From the NCBI GenBank assembly GCA_023664725.1, contig JAMPFA010000002.1:119037-166689 (forward strand): DNA of 47,653 nt, written 5' to 3'. Under the pieces are notes generated by a model. The model ran no database searches. It had not been told where the DNA came from and saw only the letters and a list, made by a program, of their open reading frames with translations. A program made the translations under genes and the position numbers. Origin of the DNA: Roseburia sp. Lineage in GTDB: Bacteria; Bacillota; Clostridia; Lachnospirales; Lachnospiraceae. Shown piece after piece: positions 33,710 to 41,498 of the stretch (positions are counted from its first letter, which is position 1; every line of letters starts with the position of its first letter).

Positions 33710-34447
33710 ATGGGAATGTCTACAGATACGCTGGCCCAGGGAACTGCGGCGGCAAGGAAACTGGAGTACGCTTCAAGGCGGATATCTCCGAAAAAAAGCG
33801 AAAAGAAAAATAGCAGCGGAAAAAAGAAGAAGTTTGCCTATAACCCCAGAGAAATTTCCGGGGAACTTCTCCGAACCTCCAAGGCAAGCGGTGCGGCAGT
33901 AGTCATGGTAAAGGCGAGAGAGAAGGTGGCGGTCTTAGAACAGGCGCTATCCAGCGGCGCATATGATGAAGCTTCTGTGCAAAGAGCCCTCGTTCACGCA
34001 AAAAAGATGGTGGAGTGTTCCAAAATGAAGTTACATCATCTGAGGGATGAGGAGCAGACAAGAGTGAAGCATCAGCGGGAACGCCAGGGAAAAGACATAC
34101 AGAAAAAAGCCAGCCTGAAACGACGGATTGCGCTGAAAGAACAGCAGTTGAAACAGAAAAAGACACTGGAAGAAAGCCATGATATGCTGCGGGAAAAAAC
34201 TAGGCGTCAGGAGTTAGGACAAAAAAAGAGAAATCATCGCAGAGAAGAATTGGAAATGATCACTGAGGCGGAGATGGAATATTTAAAGAGCCAGGTACAG
34301 GAAAACAGCGGGAGTTCTTTTTCGGACATGGCGGGAGTGAGTTTGGAGCTCTCCGGTTCCGCAGTGGAAATGTCGGAGCTTTCCATGCCGGGGGATACAT
34401 CAGCGGCGATGGCCGATGTGGGAACAGCGGTTGATGTCTGTGTATAA
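33710..34447 (+). CDS. Basic coiled-coil protein, unknown function
   Basis: A 245-aa protein I do not recognise. Lys-rich N-terminus (~25-45), a long charged helical region (~65-205, e.g. RRIALKEQQLKQKKTLEES) predicted to form a coiled coil, and an acidic Ser/Met-rich tail (~210-245). There is no signal peptide or membrane segment. GGGAGGAACG precedes the ATG. It follows the FliD-like gene on the same strand by 68 nt and is probably co-transcribed, so a shared structural role is possible. A terminator lies 14 nt after its stop. Confidence 0.8.
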   Translation: MGMSTDTLAQGTAAARKLEYASRRISPKKSEKKNSSGKKKKFAYNPREISGELLRTSKASGAAVVMVKAREKVAVLEQALSSGAYDEASVQRALVHAKKMVECSKMKLHHLRDEEQTRVKHQRERQGKDIQKKASLKRRIALKEQQLKQKKTLEESHDMLREKTRRQELGQKKRNHRREELEMITEAEMEYLKSQVQENSGSSFSDMAGVSLELSGSAVEMSELSMPGDTSAAMADVGTAVDVCV

Positions 34448-34461
34448 AGAATTGCCAAAAA

Positions 34462-34515
34462 TAAGGAGTTGTCACTCTTTGATGAAAAATCGGAGAGTGA
34501 CACTCCTTTTATTTT
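34462..34515. terminator. Bidirectional terminator between convergent genes
   Basis: AAGGAGTTGTCACTCT pairs with AGAGTGACACTCCTT with one bulged base. T-rich tails exist on both strands (CCTTTTATTTT on plus, CCTTATTTTT on minus). It serves the coiled-coil gene and the XRE gene, whose last codons lie inside it. Confidence 0.85.
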
Positions 34516-34859
34516 GGCTTTCGGCTTAATCGGCGCTTTAAAGCTTTTACGGTATCCAGGAGATAGAGCTGTTCATCTTCAGAAAGTTCTTTTGCAACCT
34601 CATAGAGTTCTGCCAATATTTTTGCGCTTTGGGAAACTTCGCTGGTGTTTTCCATGTTGCCGCTGCCATTTACAAGCCAATCTTTATTAATTTTCAGAAC
34701 CTGACAGATGGCATTTAATACAATAAGCTGGGGCTCTGTTTTGTCTTTTTCAAGGTTAAATATGACGCCTCTTGACACTCCGATGGATTTGGCAAGAGAG
34801 TCCTGAGTATAACCCTTTTGTTTACGGGCATAATTTAATCTCTCACCTAAAGTATTCAT
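34509..34859 (-). CDS. XRE-family transcriptional regulator
   Basis: A 116-aa repressor-like protein. Residues ~5-60 form a Cro/C1-type HTH (RLNYARKQKGYTQDSLAKSI, GVSRGVIFNLEKDKTEP). The C-terminal ~45 residues (ILAELYEVAKELSEDEQLYL) are helical and may dimerise. A good site (CGAGGTGAGAAA) precedes the ATG. It is divergent from the 67-aa gene and sugar cassette, and four similar operator-like repeats lie between, two overlapping its own promoter region. It is therefore likely the cassette's repressor and self-regulated. Confidence 0.9.
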   Translation of the reverse strand: MNTLGERLNYARKQKGYTQDSLAKSIGVSRGVIFNLEKDKTEPQLIVLNAICQVLKINKDWLVNGSGNMENTSEVSQSAKILAELYEVAKELSEDEQLYLLDTVKALKRRLSRKPK

Positions 34860-34876
34860 TTTCTCACCTCGAAGTC

Positions 34877-34905
34877 AGTATACAACATAAGAAATTCATT
34901 GTCAA
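34877..34905 (-). promoter_or_regulatory. Promoter of the XRE regulator gene
   Basis: On the minus strand TTGACA (34905-34900), a 17-nt spacer and TATACT (34882-34877): a near-consensus sigma-A promoter. Operator-like repeat 1 covers the -35. Confidence 0.78.
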
Positions 34906-34988
34906 TGCACTTTTTCATTGGTAAAGCAGTCAAAAGGTGAAGTTTCATTAACAATGAAAAATAAAAATGCTATAATTCATTAACAAAG
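34895..34988. promoter_or_regulatory. Four operator-like TTCATTR repeats in the divergent promoter region
   Basis: Related elements are TTCATTGTCAATG (34895-34907), TTCATTGGTAAAG (34914-34926), the palindrome TTTCATTAACAATGAAA (34943-34959) and TTCATTAACAAAG (34976-34988). The first overlaps the minus promoter -35; the third and fourth overlap the plus promoter -35 and follow the -10. The XRE protein is the likely binder. Confidence 0.75.
34948..34976 (+). promoter_or_regulatory. Promoter of the 67-aa gene and amino-sugar cassette
   Basis: TTAACA (34948-34953), a 17-nt spacer and TATAAT (34971-34976). It is embedded in the operator-like repeats. Confidence 0.75.
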
Positions 34989-35005
34989 CATGAGGGAAAG
35001 GGGAG

Positions 35006-35209
35006 ATGGCATTGACAGGGAAAATTTGTTCCGTTGGACAGGAAAAAGTGTTGGAAGAAATTATTAACAATGCTATAGAGCTTCCTGTAGAAAGCCAAAA
35101 TGTAGTGCTGATGATGGCTAAGGCAATGCGTTTTACCAGAGCTTGTGTGACACAGCAAAATTTAAAGGAGCAAAAGACGGGAGACAAAAGGGATGAAGCT
35201 GTTTTTTAA
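35006..35209 (+). CDS. Small protein, first gene of the XRE-controlled operon
   Basis: A 67-aa protein of unknown function (MALTGKICSVGQEKVLEEII...), mostly helical with a charged C-terminus, and no signal peptide. GAGGGA lies 8 nt upstream of the ATG. It is the first reading frame after the operator-controlled promoter and ends 39 nt before the epimerase gene. The segment VESQNVVLMMAKAMRFTRAC is reminiscent of small proteins that accompany XRE regulators, but I cannot name a family. Confidence 0.62.
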   Translation: MALTGKICSVGQEKVLEEIINNAIELPVESQNVVLMMAKAMRFTRACVTQQNLKEQKTGDKRDEAVF

Positions 35210-35248
35210 TTTACATACATATGGAGGATGTCAGGAGAATAACTTTTT

Positions 35249-36427
35249 ATGAAAAAGATAGCTGTTATTACAGGCACCAGAGCGGAGTATGGATTGTTAA
35301 AACCTGTGATGGAAAACATTGTGAAAGATGAGGAATTGCAGTTGTGTCTGATTGTTACAGGAATGCATCTCTCGGCACAGTATGGATTTACTTTTCATGA
35401 GATAGAAAATGACGGATTTTTTATTGACTGTAAAGTGGAGATGAGCTTGGAGAACAATACGCCCTATGGCATAAGTTGTGCCATGGGACAAGAAATGGTG
35501 GAGATGGTAAAGGCATTTGAAAAGGAAAAGCCAGATCTTGTTATTCTTTTGGGTGACAGATATGAGATAGAATCTGCGGCAGTTTCTGCTTTAGTTTTTA
35601 ATATTCCCATTGCACATATACATGGGGGGGAATTGACGGAGGGTTTGATTGACGATGGAATCCGCCATTCAGTGACAAAAATGAGTATGCTGCACTTTAC
35701 CTCTACACCAGAATCCGCTAAACGGGTAATTCAAATGGGGGAGGAGCCGGAGAGAGTTTTTTATGTGGGAGCTTTAGGCACAGAAAATATAAAAAAGCTG
35801 GAATTGTATTCCAGAGAGGGGCTTTGTCAGGAATTTGGCCAGTGTTTTGCGTATCCTTATTTAATGATAACATACCATCCGGTTACACTTGAGCAGGGAT
35901 TGGCACGAGAGCAGTTTACTAATTTGCTGAAAGGTCTTTCAGACGTGGAGGGATATACTTTTATCTTTACATATGCAAATGCAGATGCGGAGGGTGCAAT
36001 AATCAATAAAATGATAGAAGAGTATATTGACCGTTTCCCAGGCAGGGGATATGCTTTTGTTTCTATGGGGCAAGTGGGGTATCTAAGTGCTTTAAAATAC
36101 TGTGCAGCTGTTGTAGGAAATTCTTCCAGTGGAATTATAGAAGCGCCTTCTTTTCATATTCCCACGGTAAATATAGGAAACAGACAGGCAGGGCGTATAA
36201 TGGGGAATACAGTTATATGTTGTGATAATTCCAGTGAGGAGATAAAAAGAGCGCTTTCGATTGCATTGAGCAGGGATTTTATGTTGTGTTGTAAAGAGAC
36301 AGAAAATCCATATGAGAAAGAGGGTACATCGGATACAATTGTAAAAGAAATTAAGAAGTATCTGAAAAGCAACAGTAAGTTTGGAAAAAAGTTTTATGAT
36401 ATCGATTTTGACATAGAGGAACAGTAA
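35249..36427 (+). CDS. UDP-N-acetylglucosamine 2-epimerase, hydrolysing (NeuC/LegG-like)
   Basis: A 392-aa protein of the hydrolysing UDP-GlcNAc 2-epimerase family. N-terminal VITGTRAEYGLLKP, catalytic-region GDRYEIESAA, HIHGGELTEGLIDDGIRHS and nucleotide-binding VGNSSSGIIEAP are present. NeuC/LegG enzymes release UDP and yield an N-acetylmannosamine-type sugar for nonulosonate synthesis. No neuB or neuA homolog lies in the window; instead formyltransferase and deacetylase genes follow with overlaps. The composition is AT-richer than flanking housekeeping genes by eye. Confidence 0.9.
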   Translation: MKKIAVITGTRAEYGLLKPVMENIVKDEELQLCLIVTGMHLSAQYGFTFHEIENDGFFIDCKVEMSLENNTPYGISCAMGQEMVEMVKAFEKEKPDLVILLGDRYEIESAAVSALVFNIPIAHIHGGELTEGLIDDGIRHSVTKMSMLHFTSTPESAKRVIQMGEEPERVFYVGALGTENIKKLELYSREGLCQEFGQCFAYPYLMITYHPVTLEQGLAREQFTNLLKGLSDVEGYTFIFTYANADAEGAIINKMIEEYIDRFPGRGYAFVSMGQVGYLSALKYCAAVVGNSSSGIIEAPSFHIPTVNIGNRQAGRIMGNTVICCDNSSEEIKRALSIALSRDFMLCCKETENPYEKEGTSDTIVKEIKKYLKSNSKFGKKFYDIDFDIEEQ

Positions 36428-37317
36428 TGAGAATACTTTTGATAGGATGTGTACAATCTTCACATATTTTTTTGAAAAAATTGATTGAGATACATGCCGA
36501 CATAGCGGGAGTTATTACAATGAAGAAGTCCGTTTTTCACTCTGACTTTAAAGACCTTGCCCCGTTGTGTGAGGACGAGGGAATTGAGTGTAAATATGTT
36601 CAGAATGTAAATGACCAGGAGAGCATTCAGTTCATCAGAAAAGTCCATGCAGATGTAGGATTCTGTTTTGGATGGTCTCAATTAATCCATGAAAATGTGA
36701 TAAACGAGTTTCCAAAAGGAATTATTGGGTTTCATCCGGCAGCGTTGCCGTACAACAGAGGACGGCATCCCATTGTGTGGGTGTTGGCGCTTGGGCTGAA
36801 AAGTACAGCATCTACATTTTTCAGGATAGATAAAAATGCGGATACAGGGGATATTTTACTTCAGGAAAATATAGAAATCCTGTATGAAGATAATGCGGAG
36901 ACATTGTATGAAAAAATAATGGAAACTGCCAGGGAACAGTTGGAGAAACTTGTGGAGGGATTGGAAAACAATCGGCTTGTCCCTAAACATCAGTCTCAGG
37001 AAATGGGAAATGTGTGGAGAAAACGGAGCATAGGGGACGGTAGGATAGATTTTCGAATGTCTGGCAGGGCAATCTACAATTTAGTCAGAAGTCTTACAAA
37101 ACCATACCCAGGGGCGCATATAGAATGGAAAGATGCAGAGTATAAAGTTTGGAGAGTCTGTGAGATAACGGGAACCGGATTCGAGAATATAGAACCAGGA
37201 AAAATTATAGAAGTATATAAAGACGGCAGTTTTGATGTAAAAACATCGGATAATATTATCAGAGTATTGGAGTGCGATGTAATAGATATTGAGAAAGGAG
37301 ATTATTTTCTACCATGA
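36427..37317 (+). CDS. Formyltransferase of the methionyl-tRNA/sugar-nucleotide formyltransferase family
   Basis: A 296-aa protein. The N-terminal formyltransferase fold (~1-190) has GFHPAALPYNRGRHPIVW, which holds the HPxxLP(x)NRG motif, and the catalytic Asp region NADTGDILLQ. A C-terminal FMT_C-like domain follows (~200-296: RAIYNLVRSLTKPYPGA, IEPGKIIEV). Folate-dependent members formylate Met-tRNA or amino sugars (ArnA, VioF, WbtJ types). Its place between a sugar epimerase and a deacetylase argues for an amino-sugar substrate. It shares one base with the epimerase stop (TAATG). Confidence 0.87.
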   Translation: MRILLIGCVQSSHIFLKKLIEIHADIAGVITMKKSVFHSDFKDLAPLCEDEGIECKYVQNVNDQESIQFIRKVHADVGFCFGWSQLIHENVINEFPKGIIGFHPAALPYNRGRHPIVWVLALGLKSTASTFFRIDKNADTGDILLQENIEILYEDNAETLYEKIMETAREQLEKLVEGLENNRLVPKHQSQEMGNVWRKRSIGDGRIDFRMSGRAIYNLVRSLTKPYPGAHIEWKDAEYKVWRVCEITGTGFENIEPGKIIEVYKDGSFDVKTSDNIIRVLECDVIDIEKGDYFLP

Positions 37318-37976
37318 GAATAGTAGTGATTTCACCCCATCAGGATGATGAAACTTTAGGGGCAGGGGGAACATTGCTTCGATTAAAGAATGAGGGACAT
37401 CAAATATACTGGTTGAACATTACAGCAGCAAATGAAGAGGCAGGATGGGATGCAAATTTTGTCAGACATCGGAAATATCAGGTAGGACATGTGATGGAGG
37501 CATTTGCTTTTGATGATATGTTAAATCTGAATCTGTCTCCAGCTACTTTGGAAAATGAAACTCCTCGTAAGAAAATATTAGACGGGATAAATGGTTTTTT
37601 TGATAAAATATTACCAGAGTGGGTGATTTTGCCAGATTATAATGATATTCACTCAGATCACAGGGTTGTCTATGAGTGTGGCATTTCATGTTCCAAAATA
37701 TTTAGAAATTCCACAATTAAAAGGATTACAACTATGGAGATACTATCAGAGACAGATTATGGAAAACCAGAAGGTTATTTTGCACCTAATTTGTTTGTAG
37801 ATATCACCGATTATCTGGACAGAAAATTAGAAATTATGCAAATATATGATACGGAAATTGCGCAACCACCATTTCCTAGAAGCCTGGATGTTATAAAGGC
37901 ATTGGCATTAGCGAGGGGAGCAACATCTGGCGTGAAGTATGCGGAAGGATTTCGGATAATAAGAATGATGGAATAA
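37314..37976 (+). CDS. PIG-L (LmbE-like) N-deacetylase
   Basis: A 220-aa Zn-dependent deacetylase of the PIG-L family. Zn-site motif SPHQDDETLGAGG (residues ~7-19), second motif IHSDHRVVYE around residue 110. Members remove N-acetyl groups from GlcNAc-containing substrates such as GlcNAc-PI, mycothiol and bacillithiol precursors. It overlaps the formyltransferase gene by 4 nt (ATGA). With its neighbours, it could expose an amine that is then formylated. A terminator follows. Confidence 0.9.
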   Translation: MRIVVISPHQDDETLGAGGTLLRLKNEGHQIYWLNITAANEEAGWDANFVRHRKYQVGHVMEAFAFDDMLNLNLSPATLENETPRKKILDGINGFFDKILPEWVILPDYNDIHSDHRVVYECGISCSKIFRNSTIKRITTMEILSETDYGKPEGYFAPNLFVDITDYLDRKLEIMQIYDTEIAQPPFPRSLDVIKALALARGATSGVKYAEGFRIIRMME

Positions 37977-37977
37977 T

Positions 37978-38014
37978 AGCCAGGAGTCTTTAGATAGATT
38001 CCTGGCTGTTTTTT
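37978..38014 (+). terminator. Terminator of the amino-sugar cassette
   Basis: AGCCAGGA-TCT pairs with AGA-TCCTGGCT with short internal imperfection and is followed by GTTTTTT. Confidence 0.87.
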
Positions 38015-38080
38015 GCCCTTACAAGAAAAAATGATTTTTCTAAACTTTCCTCAATCCCCCTTTTTTCCCAGTGAAATTTT

Positions 38081-38089
38081 TGTTATACT
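38081..38089 (+). promoter_or_regulatory. Extended -10 promoter of the ATP-grasp gene
   Basis: TGTTATACT is an extended -10 element (TGn plus TATACT), with no clear -35, 59 nt before the start codon. Confidence 0.5.
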
Positions 38090-38147
38090 AAAACGTAAGA
38101 GAATGAGCAGAATACAATTAAGATGATAAAGAAAAGAGGTAGAAGAT

Positions 38148-39491
38148 TTGGAGTTGACCAGGCTAAATGAAGAGTACCGCCAGAGGATAACCCAGGACAA
38201 AGAGGCCCATGCTCTTTCTGCCGCAAAGGAAATCGAATATATGGCCCAGTCCACGGCAAAGTACCACGGGAGATGCGTCAGTACTCTTTACATTCCAAAA
38301 ATATTTACAGAGCAGGATATCAAGAGGTTTCGGGAGTTAATCCAGACACTTTACGGGATTTTTGACAAAGTCATCGAGCGGTATCGGAAGGATGCCGGAT
38401 ATCGTGAATTGTTTGGATTTGACAAAAGGCTGGAAGAGCTGATTTTAAGGGAAAAGCGGTATAGCTGCAATATTCCTATTGCAAGGATTGATATTTTTTA
38501 TGATGAGGACACCGGAAACTTTAAGTTCTGCGAGTTTAACACAGACGGTTCCAGTGCCATGAACGAGGATCGTGAGCTAAATCGGGGAATAAAGAAAACC
38601 TTAGGCTATAAACAGCTTGCAGATTTATACCACATATCGACCTTTGAGCTCTTTGATTCCTGGGCACAGGAGTCCTTAAGGATTTACCATTCCGCCAAGG
38701 GCGCAGTGGAAAGCCCCCATGTTGCCATTGTGGATTTTATGGAGAGCGCAACAAACAATGAGTTTGAGATTTTTGCCGACAGCTACCGTAAACTTGGACT
38801 TAGCTGTGAGATCTGCGAGATACGGAAATTGCGGTACGAAAAGGGCAGGCTTTACGGGGAGGGGAATGTTCCCATTGATATGATTTACCGCAGAGCAGTC
38901 ACCAGCGATATTATGAAGCATTATGACGAGGTGGCGGATTTCATCCAGGCGGTAAAGGAGGAAAGTGTCTGTCTGTTAGGGGATTTTACCACCCAGATTG
39001 TCCACAATAAAGTATTGTACCGCATGCTCCACCATCCCATGACCCAGGAATTTTTGCGGGAAGAGGAAAATGAATTTGTGGAGGAACATGTGCCCTACAC
39101 TGCATATATGGACGCACCCTATATTGACGTGGATAACATCTGCGCCAACAAAAACGGCTGGATCTTAAAGCCTCAGGATTCCTACGGCTCGAAAGGTGTT
39201 TTTGCAGGGGTGGAGTTTGAATCTGTGGAGGAGTGGCGAAAGATTGTGGAGGAGCATCGCACACATGACTATTTATTGCAGCAGTTTTGCACTCCCTATC
39301 AGACATTAAATATAGATTTTTCCAAGGGAAAGGATACAGAGTTTCTCCCGGTATACAATCTGACAGGATTGTTTGTCTATGGCGGAAACTTTCAAGGGAT
39401 TTATTCCAGAGTGTCCCGGGGGGAGATTATTTCCACCCAATACAGTGAGATTGCCCTGCCTACTATAATTGTGGCGGAAAAAGAAAAATAA
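38148..39491 (+). CDS. Circularly permuted ATP-grasp / glutathionylspermidine synthase-like protein
   Basis: A 447-aa protein related to the glutathionylspermidine-synthase type of ATP-grasp ligases. Visible landmarks are FKFCEFNTDGSSAMNEDREL (metal/ATP Glu-Asn-Asp motif), SVCLLGDFTTQIVHNKVLY and KPQDSYGSKGVFAG (nucleotide-binding Lys and glycine loop). Such enzymes form amide bonds between a carboxylate and an amine using ATP; the true substrate of the bacterial relatives is mostly unknown. TTG 38148 has AGAGGT upstream; the next good start (ATG 38241) would remove conserved sequence. It is separated from the amino-sugar cassette by a terminator and a promoter. Confidence 0.78.
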   Translation: MELTRLNEEYRQRITQDKEAHALSAAKEIEYMAQSTAKYHGRCVSTLYIPKIFTEQDIKRFRELIQTLYGIFDKVIERYRKDAGYRELFGFDKRLEELILREKRYSCNIPIARIDIFYDEDTGNFKFCEFNTDGSSAMNEDRELNRGIKKTLGYKQLADLYHISTFELFDSWAQESLRIYHSAKGAVESPHVAIVDFMESATNNEFEIFADSYRKLGLSCEICEIRKLRYEKGRLYGEGNVPIDMIYRRAVTSDIMKHYDEVADFIQAVKEESVCLLGDFTTQIVHNKVLYRMLHHPMTQEFLREEENEFVEEHVPYTAYMDAPYIDVDNICANKNGWILKPQDSYGSKGVFAGVEFESVEEWRKIVEEHRTHDYLLQQFCTPYQTLNIDFSKGKDTEFLPVYNLTGLFVYGGNFQGIYSRVSRGEIISTQYSEIALPTIIVAEKEK

Positions 39492-39514
39492 AAGAGATAA
39501 AAAGGAGAAAAGCC

Positions 39515-40108
39515 ATGAAAGAGTTTATGAGAGAAGTAAAGATAGATGTGATCGTCACCTCTGTGGTGTGTATGGTGATGGGAATGGTCCTGATCTTATT
39601 CCCCACCCAGGTGGTGACTGTGGCATGCCAGGCAGTAGGAGTTGTCCTGGCTGTTTTAGGAGGGGTGAGGCTTGTGTGCACACTTCTTAGCAAAGTGAAA
39701 TCCGGAATTGATTTTCCACTGGGGCTTTTGCTTTTGATCGTGGGGATCTGGATTCTTCTTCATCCGGCAAGCATTGAGAGCCTGATCTTTATCGGTGTGG
39801 GAGTGACCCTTTTTGTCCATGGGATCAAGGGCATCCAGATGGCATGGGAGGCAAAGCGGAACGGTTATACCAGCTGGCTGGCGTTAATGCTCTTATCCCT
39901 GCTTAACGCAGTGTTTGGAGTTGTCTGCGTGATTGACTGCTTTGGCATGTTTACTGTTACGGCTACTATTGCCCTGACTCTTGTGGGAATGGCCCTGATC
40001 TATGACGGAATTTCCAGTATCTGGATTTTGAGCCGGGTGAGAAAGACGGCGAAGGAGTTCATCCAGGATTTGGAAGCTATAGACACAGAGTACGAGGAGA
40101 GCAGATAA
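39515..40108 (+). CDS. HdeD-like (DUF308) membrane protein
   Basis: A 197-aa protein with six predicted membrane segments arranged as hairpin repeats: VIVTSVVCMVMGMVLILFP, FPLGLLLLIVGIWILLHP and so on. This matches HdeD/DUF308, known for acid resistance in E. coli but of unclear function in Firmicutes. AAAAGGAG precedes the ATG. It lies 23 nt after the ATP-grasp gene and 1 nt before the next small gene, so all three are probably one transcript. Confidence 0.87.
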   Translation: MKEFMREVKIDVIVTSVVCMVMGMVLILFPTQVVTVACQAVGVVLAVLGGVRLVCTLLSKVKSGIDFPLGLLLLIVGIWILLHPASIESLIFIGVGVTLFVHGIKGIQMAWEAKRNGYTSWLALMLLSLLNAVFGVVCVIDCFGMFTVTATIALTLVGMALIYDGISSIWILSRVRKTAKEFIQDLEAIDTEYEESR

Positions 40109-40109
40109 G

Positions 40110-40340
40110 ATGCGTCATATGGAGTTTAAGATGGAGCGCATGGGACTTTTGCAGGTGGGAGATGTGCTCCCTGTGACAGAGGGAAAACTGCCGACTTCCT
40201 ATTATTATACATTGGGAAAGGCATATGCCATGTCGGCAAACTATAAATTTAGTGAACGGCTGAAATCCACAGAGGGGAAAGTGGTCTCTGTGGAGGAGAC
40301 GCCCAAGGGTTTTTTTGTGACGGTGGAGTTTGACGAGTAA
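40110..40340 (+). CDS. Small cytosolic protein, unknown
   Basis: A 76-aa protein starting MRHMEFKMERMGLL. It appears to be a small beta-rich domain (VGDVLPVTEG, GKVVSVEETPKGFFVTVEFDE), with no signal or membrane segment. The ATG follows the HdeD-like stop by a single base and GAGGAG is 8-13 nt upstream. The coding call rests on operon spacing and the sensible beta-strand pattern; I do not recognise a family. Confidence 0.65.
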   Translation: MRHMEFKMERMGLLQVGDVLPVTEGKLPTSYYYTLGKAYAMSANYKFSERLKSTEGKVVSVEETPKGFFVTVEFDE

Positions 40341-40359
40341 AAGCAAGCTGTGATATAAT
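40330..40359 (+). promoter_or_regulatory. Promoter of the HD-GYP gene
   Basis: TTGACG (40330-40335) overlaps the end of the preceding gene; after an 18-nt spacer there is an extended -10 TGATATAAT (TATAAT 40354-40359). Confidence 0.7.
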
Positions 40360-40408
40360 TACGGCGAGGGAATAACTGTCTGCAAACAGATAGGATGAGG
40401 GAAATGTA

Positions 40409-41461
40409 ATGAGATATGTGCCGATGAATCTGGCAGAGCCGGGAATGGCATTAGGACAGGACATGTATGACGGGGACGGTCAACTGCTGGTAGCAAGACA
40501 TTTAATTTTAGATAAGGATTACATCAAAGCGCTGGGGGACTTGGGATTTCCCGGAGTGTATGTGGATGACGAGTTTACGGAAGGAATCCGCATACAGGAG
40601 GTGGTGAGCCCCGAAGTCCGCAGAGAGGCGATCCGGGGGGTCAGGGAGTTGTTTATCAGCAATGCCTATGATGAGGATGCGGCGGAGGAAGAGGCCAGAA
40701 TTAAAAAAATGGTTCTGGATGTCATCGAGGATATTTTGAGCAATGGGGATGTCATGTACAATATGCTGGATTTAAAAGGGTATGATGACTATACCTACTC
40801 TCACTCTGTCAATGTGGCGGTGCTTTCCGTTATGATGGGCGCTCAGATGTGTATGACAAGACAGGAACTTATTATTTTGGCCACAGCGGCTATCCTTCAT
40901 GATATCGGGAAAAAATTTCTGTCTTTAGATTTACTGAATACGCCAAGGCTCTTAGGGGCGAAGGAGAAGCAGCTGCTTTTGGATCATCCCAGACTTGGCT
41001 GTAATTTTCTGAAGCAGCATTTTCATTTTCCAAGCATTGTTTGTTTGAGTGTGCTGGAACATCACGAGTGGTACAATGGGGAGGGTTATCCCTTACATAA
41101 ATCGGGGGACGATATATCTATTTATGCCAGGATCATCAAGCTGGCTGATACGGTGGACGCTATGGGCTCCAAGCGCCCTTACCATGATCAGGCTCAGCCC
41201 TCAGAGGTTGTGGAGTATATTATGGGAAGGATGGGCAGTGAGTTTGACCCCAATGTTGTGATTACATTTTTAAACAAGATCGTGGCTTATCCTGCGGGGT
41301 GCGAGGTGGAACTTTCCAATGGACAGCATGCCATCGTTATGGAGAATTACAGTGATTTTGTGTTAAGACCCAAAATAAAAATTGTGGAGACAGAAAAAGT
41401 GGTGAATCTTATGCAGGATGAGGATGCAAGGAACATTACCATCACAAAATTGCTGATTTAG
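40409..41461 (+). CDS. HD-GYP domain protein (putative c-di-GMP phosphodiesterase)
   Basis: A 350-aa protein. An N-terminal region of ~110 residues starts like other HD-GYP proteins (MRYVPMNLAEPGMALGQDMY). The HD-GYP domain (~125-300) has SHSVNVAVLS, the metal HD in AAILHDIGKK (about 164-165), LEHHEWYNGEGYP (about 216-228; canonical HHExxDGxGYP with Asn for Asp), and ADTVDAM. These residues predict c-di-GMP hydrolysis to GMP or pGpG. It may balance the GGDEF protein at 7592, though the genes are far apart. It has no receiver or membrane domain. Confidence 0.92.
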   Translation: MRYVPMNLAEPGMALGQDMYDGDGQLLVARHLILDKDYIKALGDLGFPGVYVDDEFTEGIRIQEVVSPEVRREAIRGVRELFISNAYDEDAAEEEARIKKMVLDVIEDILSNGDVMYNMLDLKGYDDYTYSHSVNVAVLSVMMGAQMCMTRQELIILATAAILHDIGKKFLSLDLLNTPRLLGAKEKQLLLDHPRLGCNFLKQHFHFPSIVCLSVLEHHEWYNGEGYPLHKSGDDISIYARIIKLADTVDAMGSKRPYHDQAQPSEVVEYIMGRMGSEFDPNVVITFLNKIVAYPAGCEVELSNGQHAIVMENYSDFVLRPKIKIVETEKVVNLMQDEDARNITITKLLI

Positions 41462-41498
41462 ATATTATAATGGAAGGAAATCAGAAAAGGAAGAGAGT

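Noticed and set aside
35249-37976. Sialic or legionaminic acid biosynthesis locus
   Set aside because: Only the NeuC-like step is present; no NeuB-type synthase, NeuA-type CMP transferase or glycosyltransferase lies in the window.
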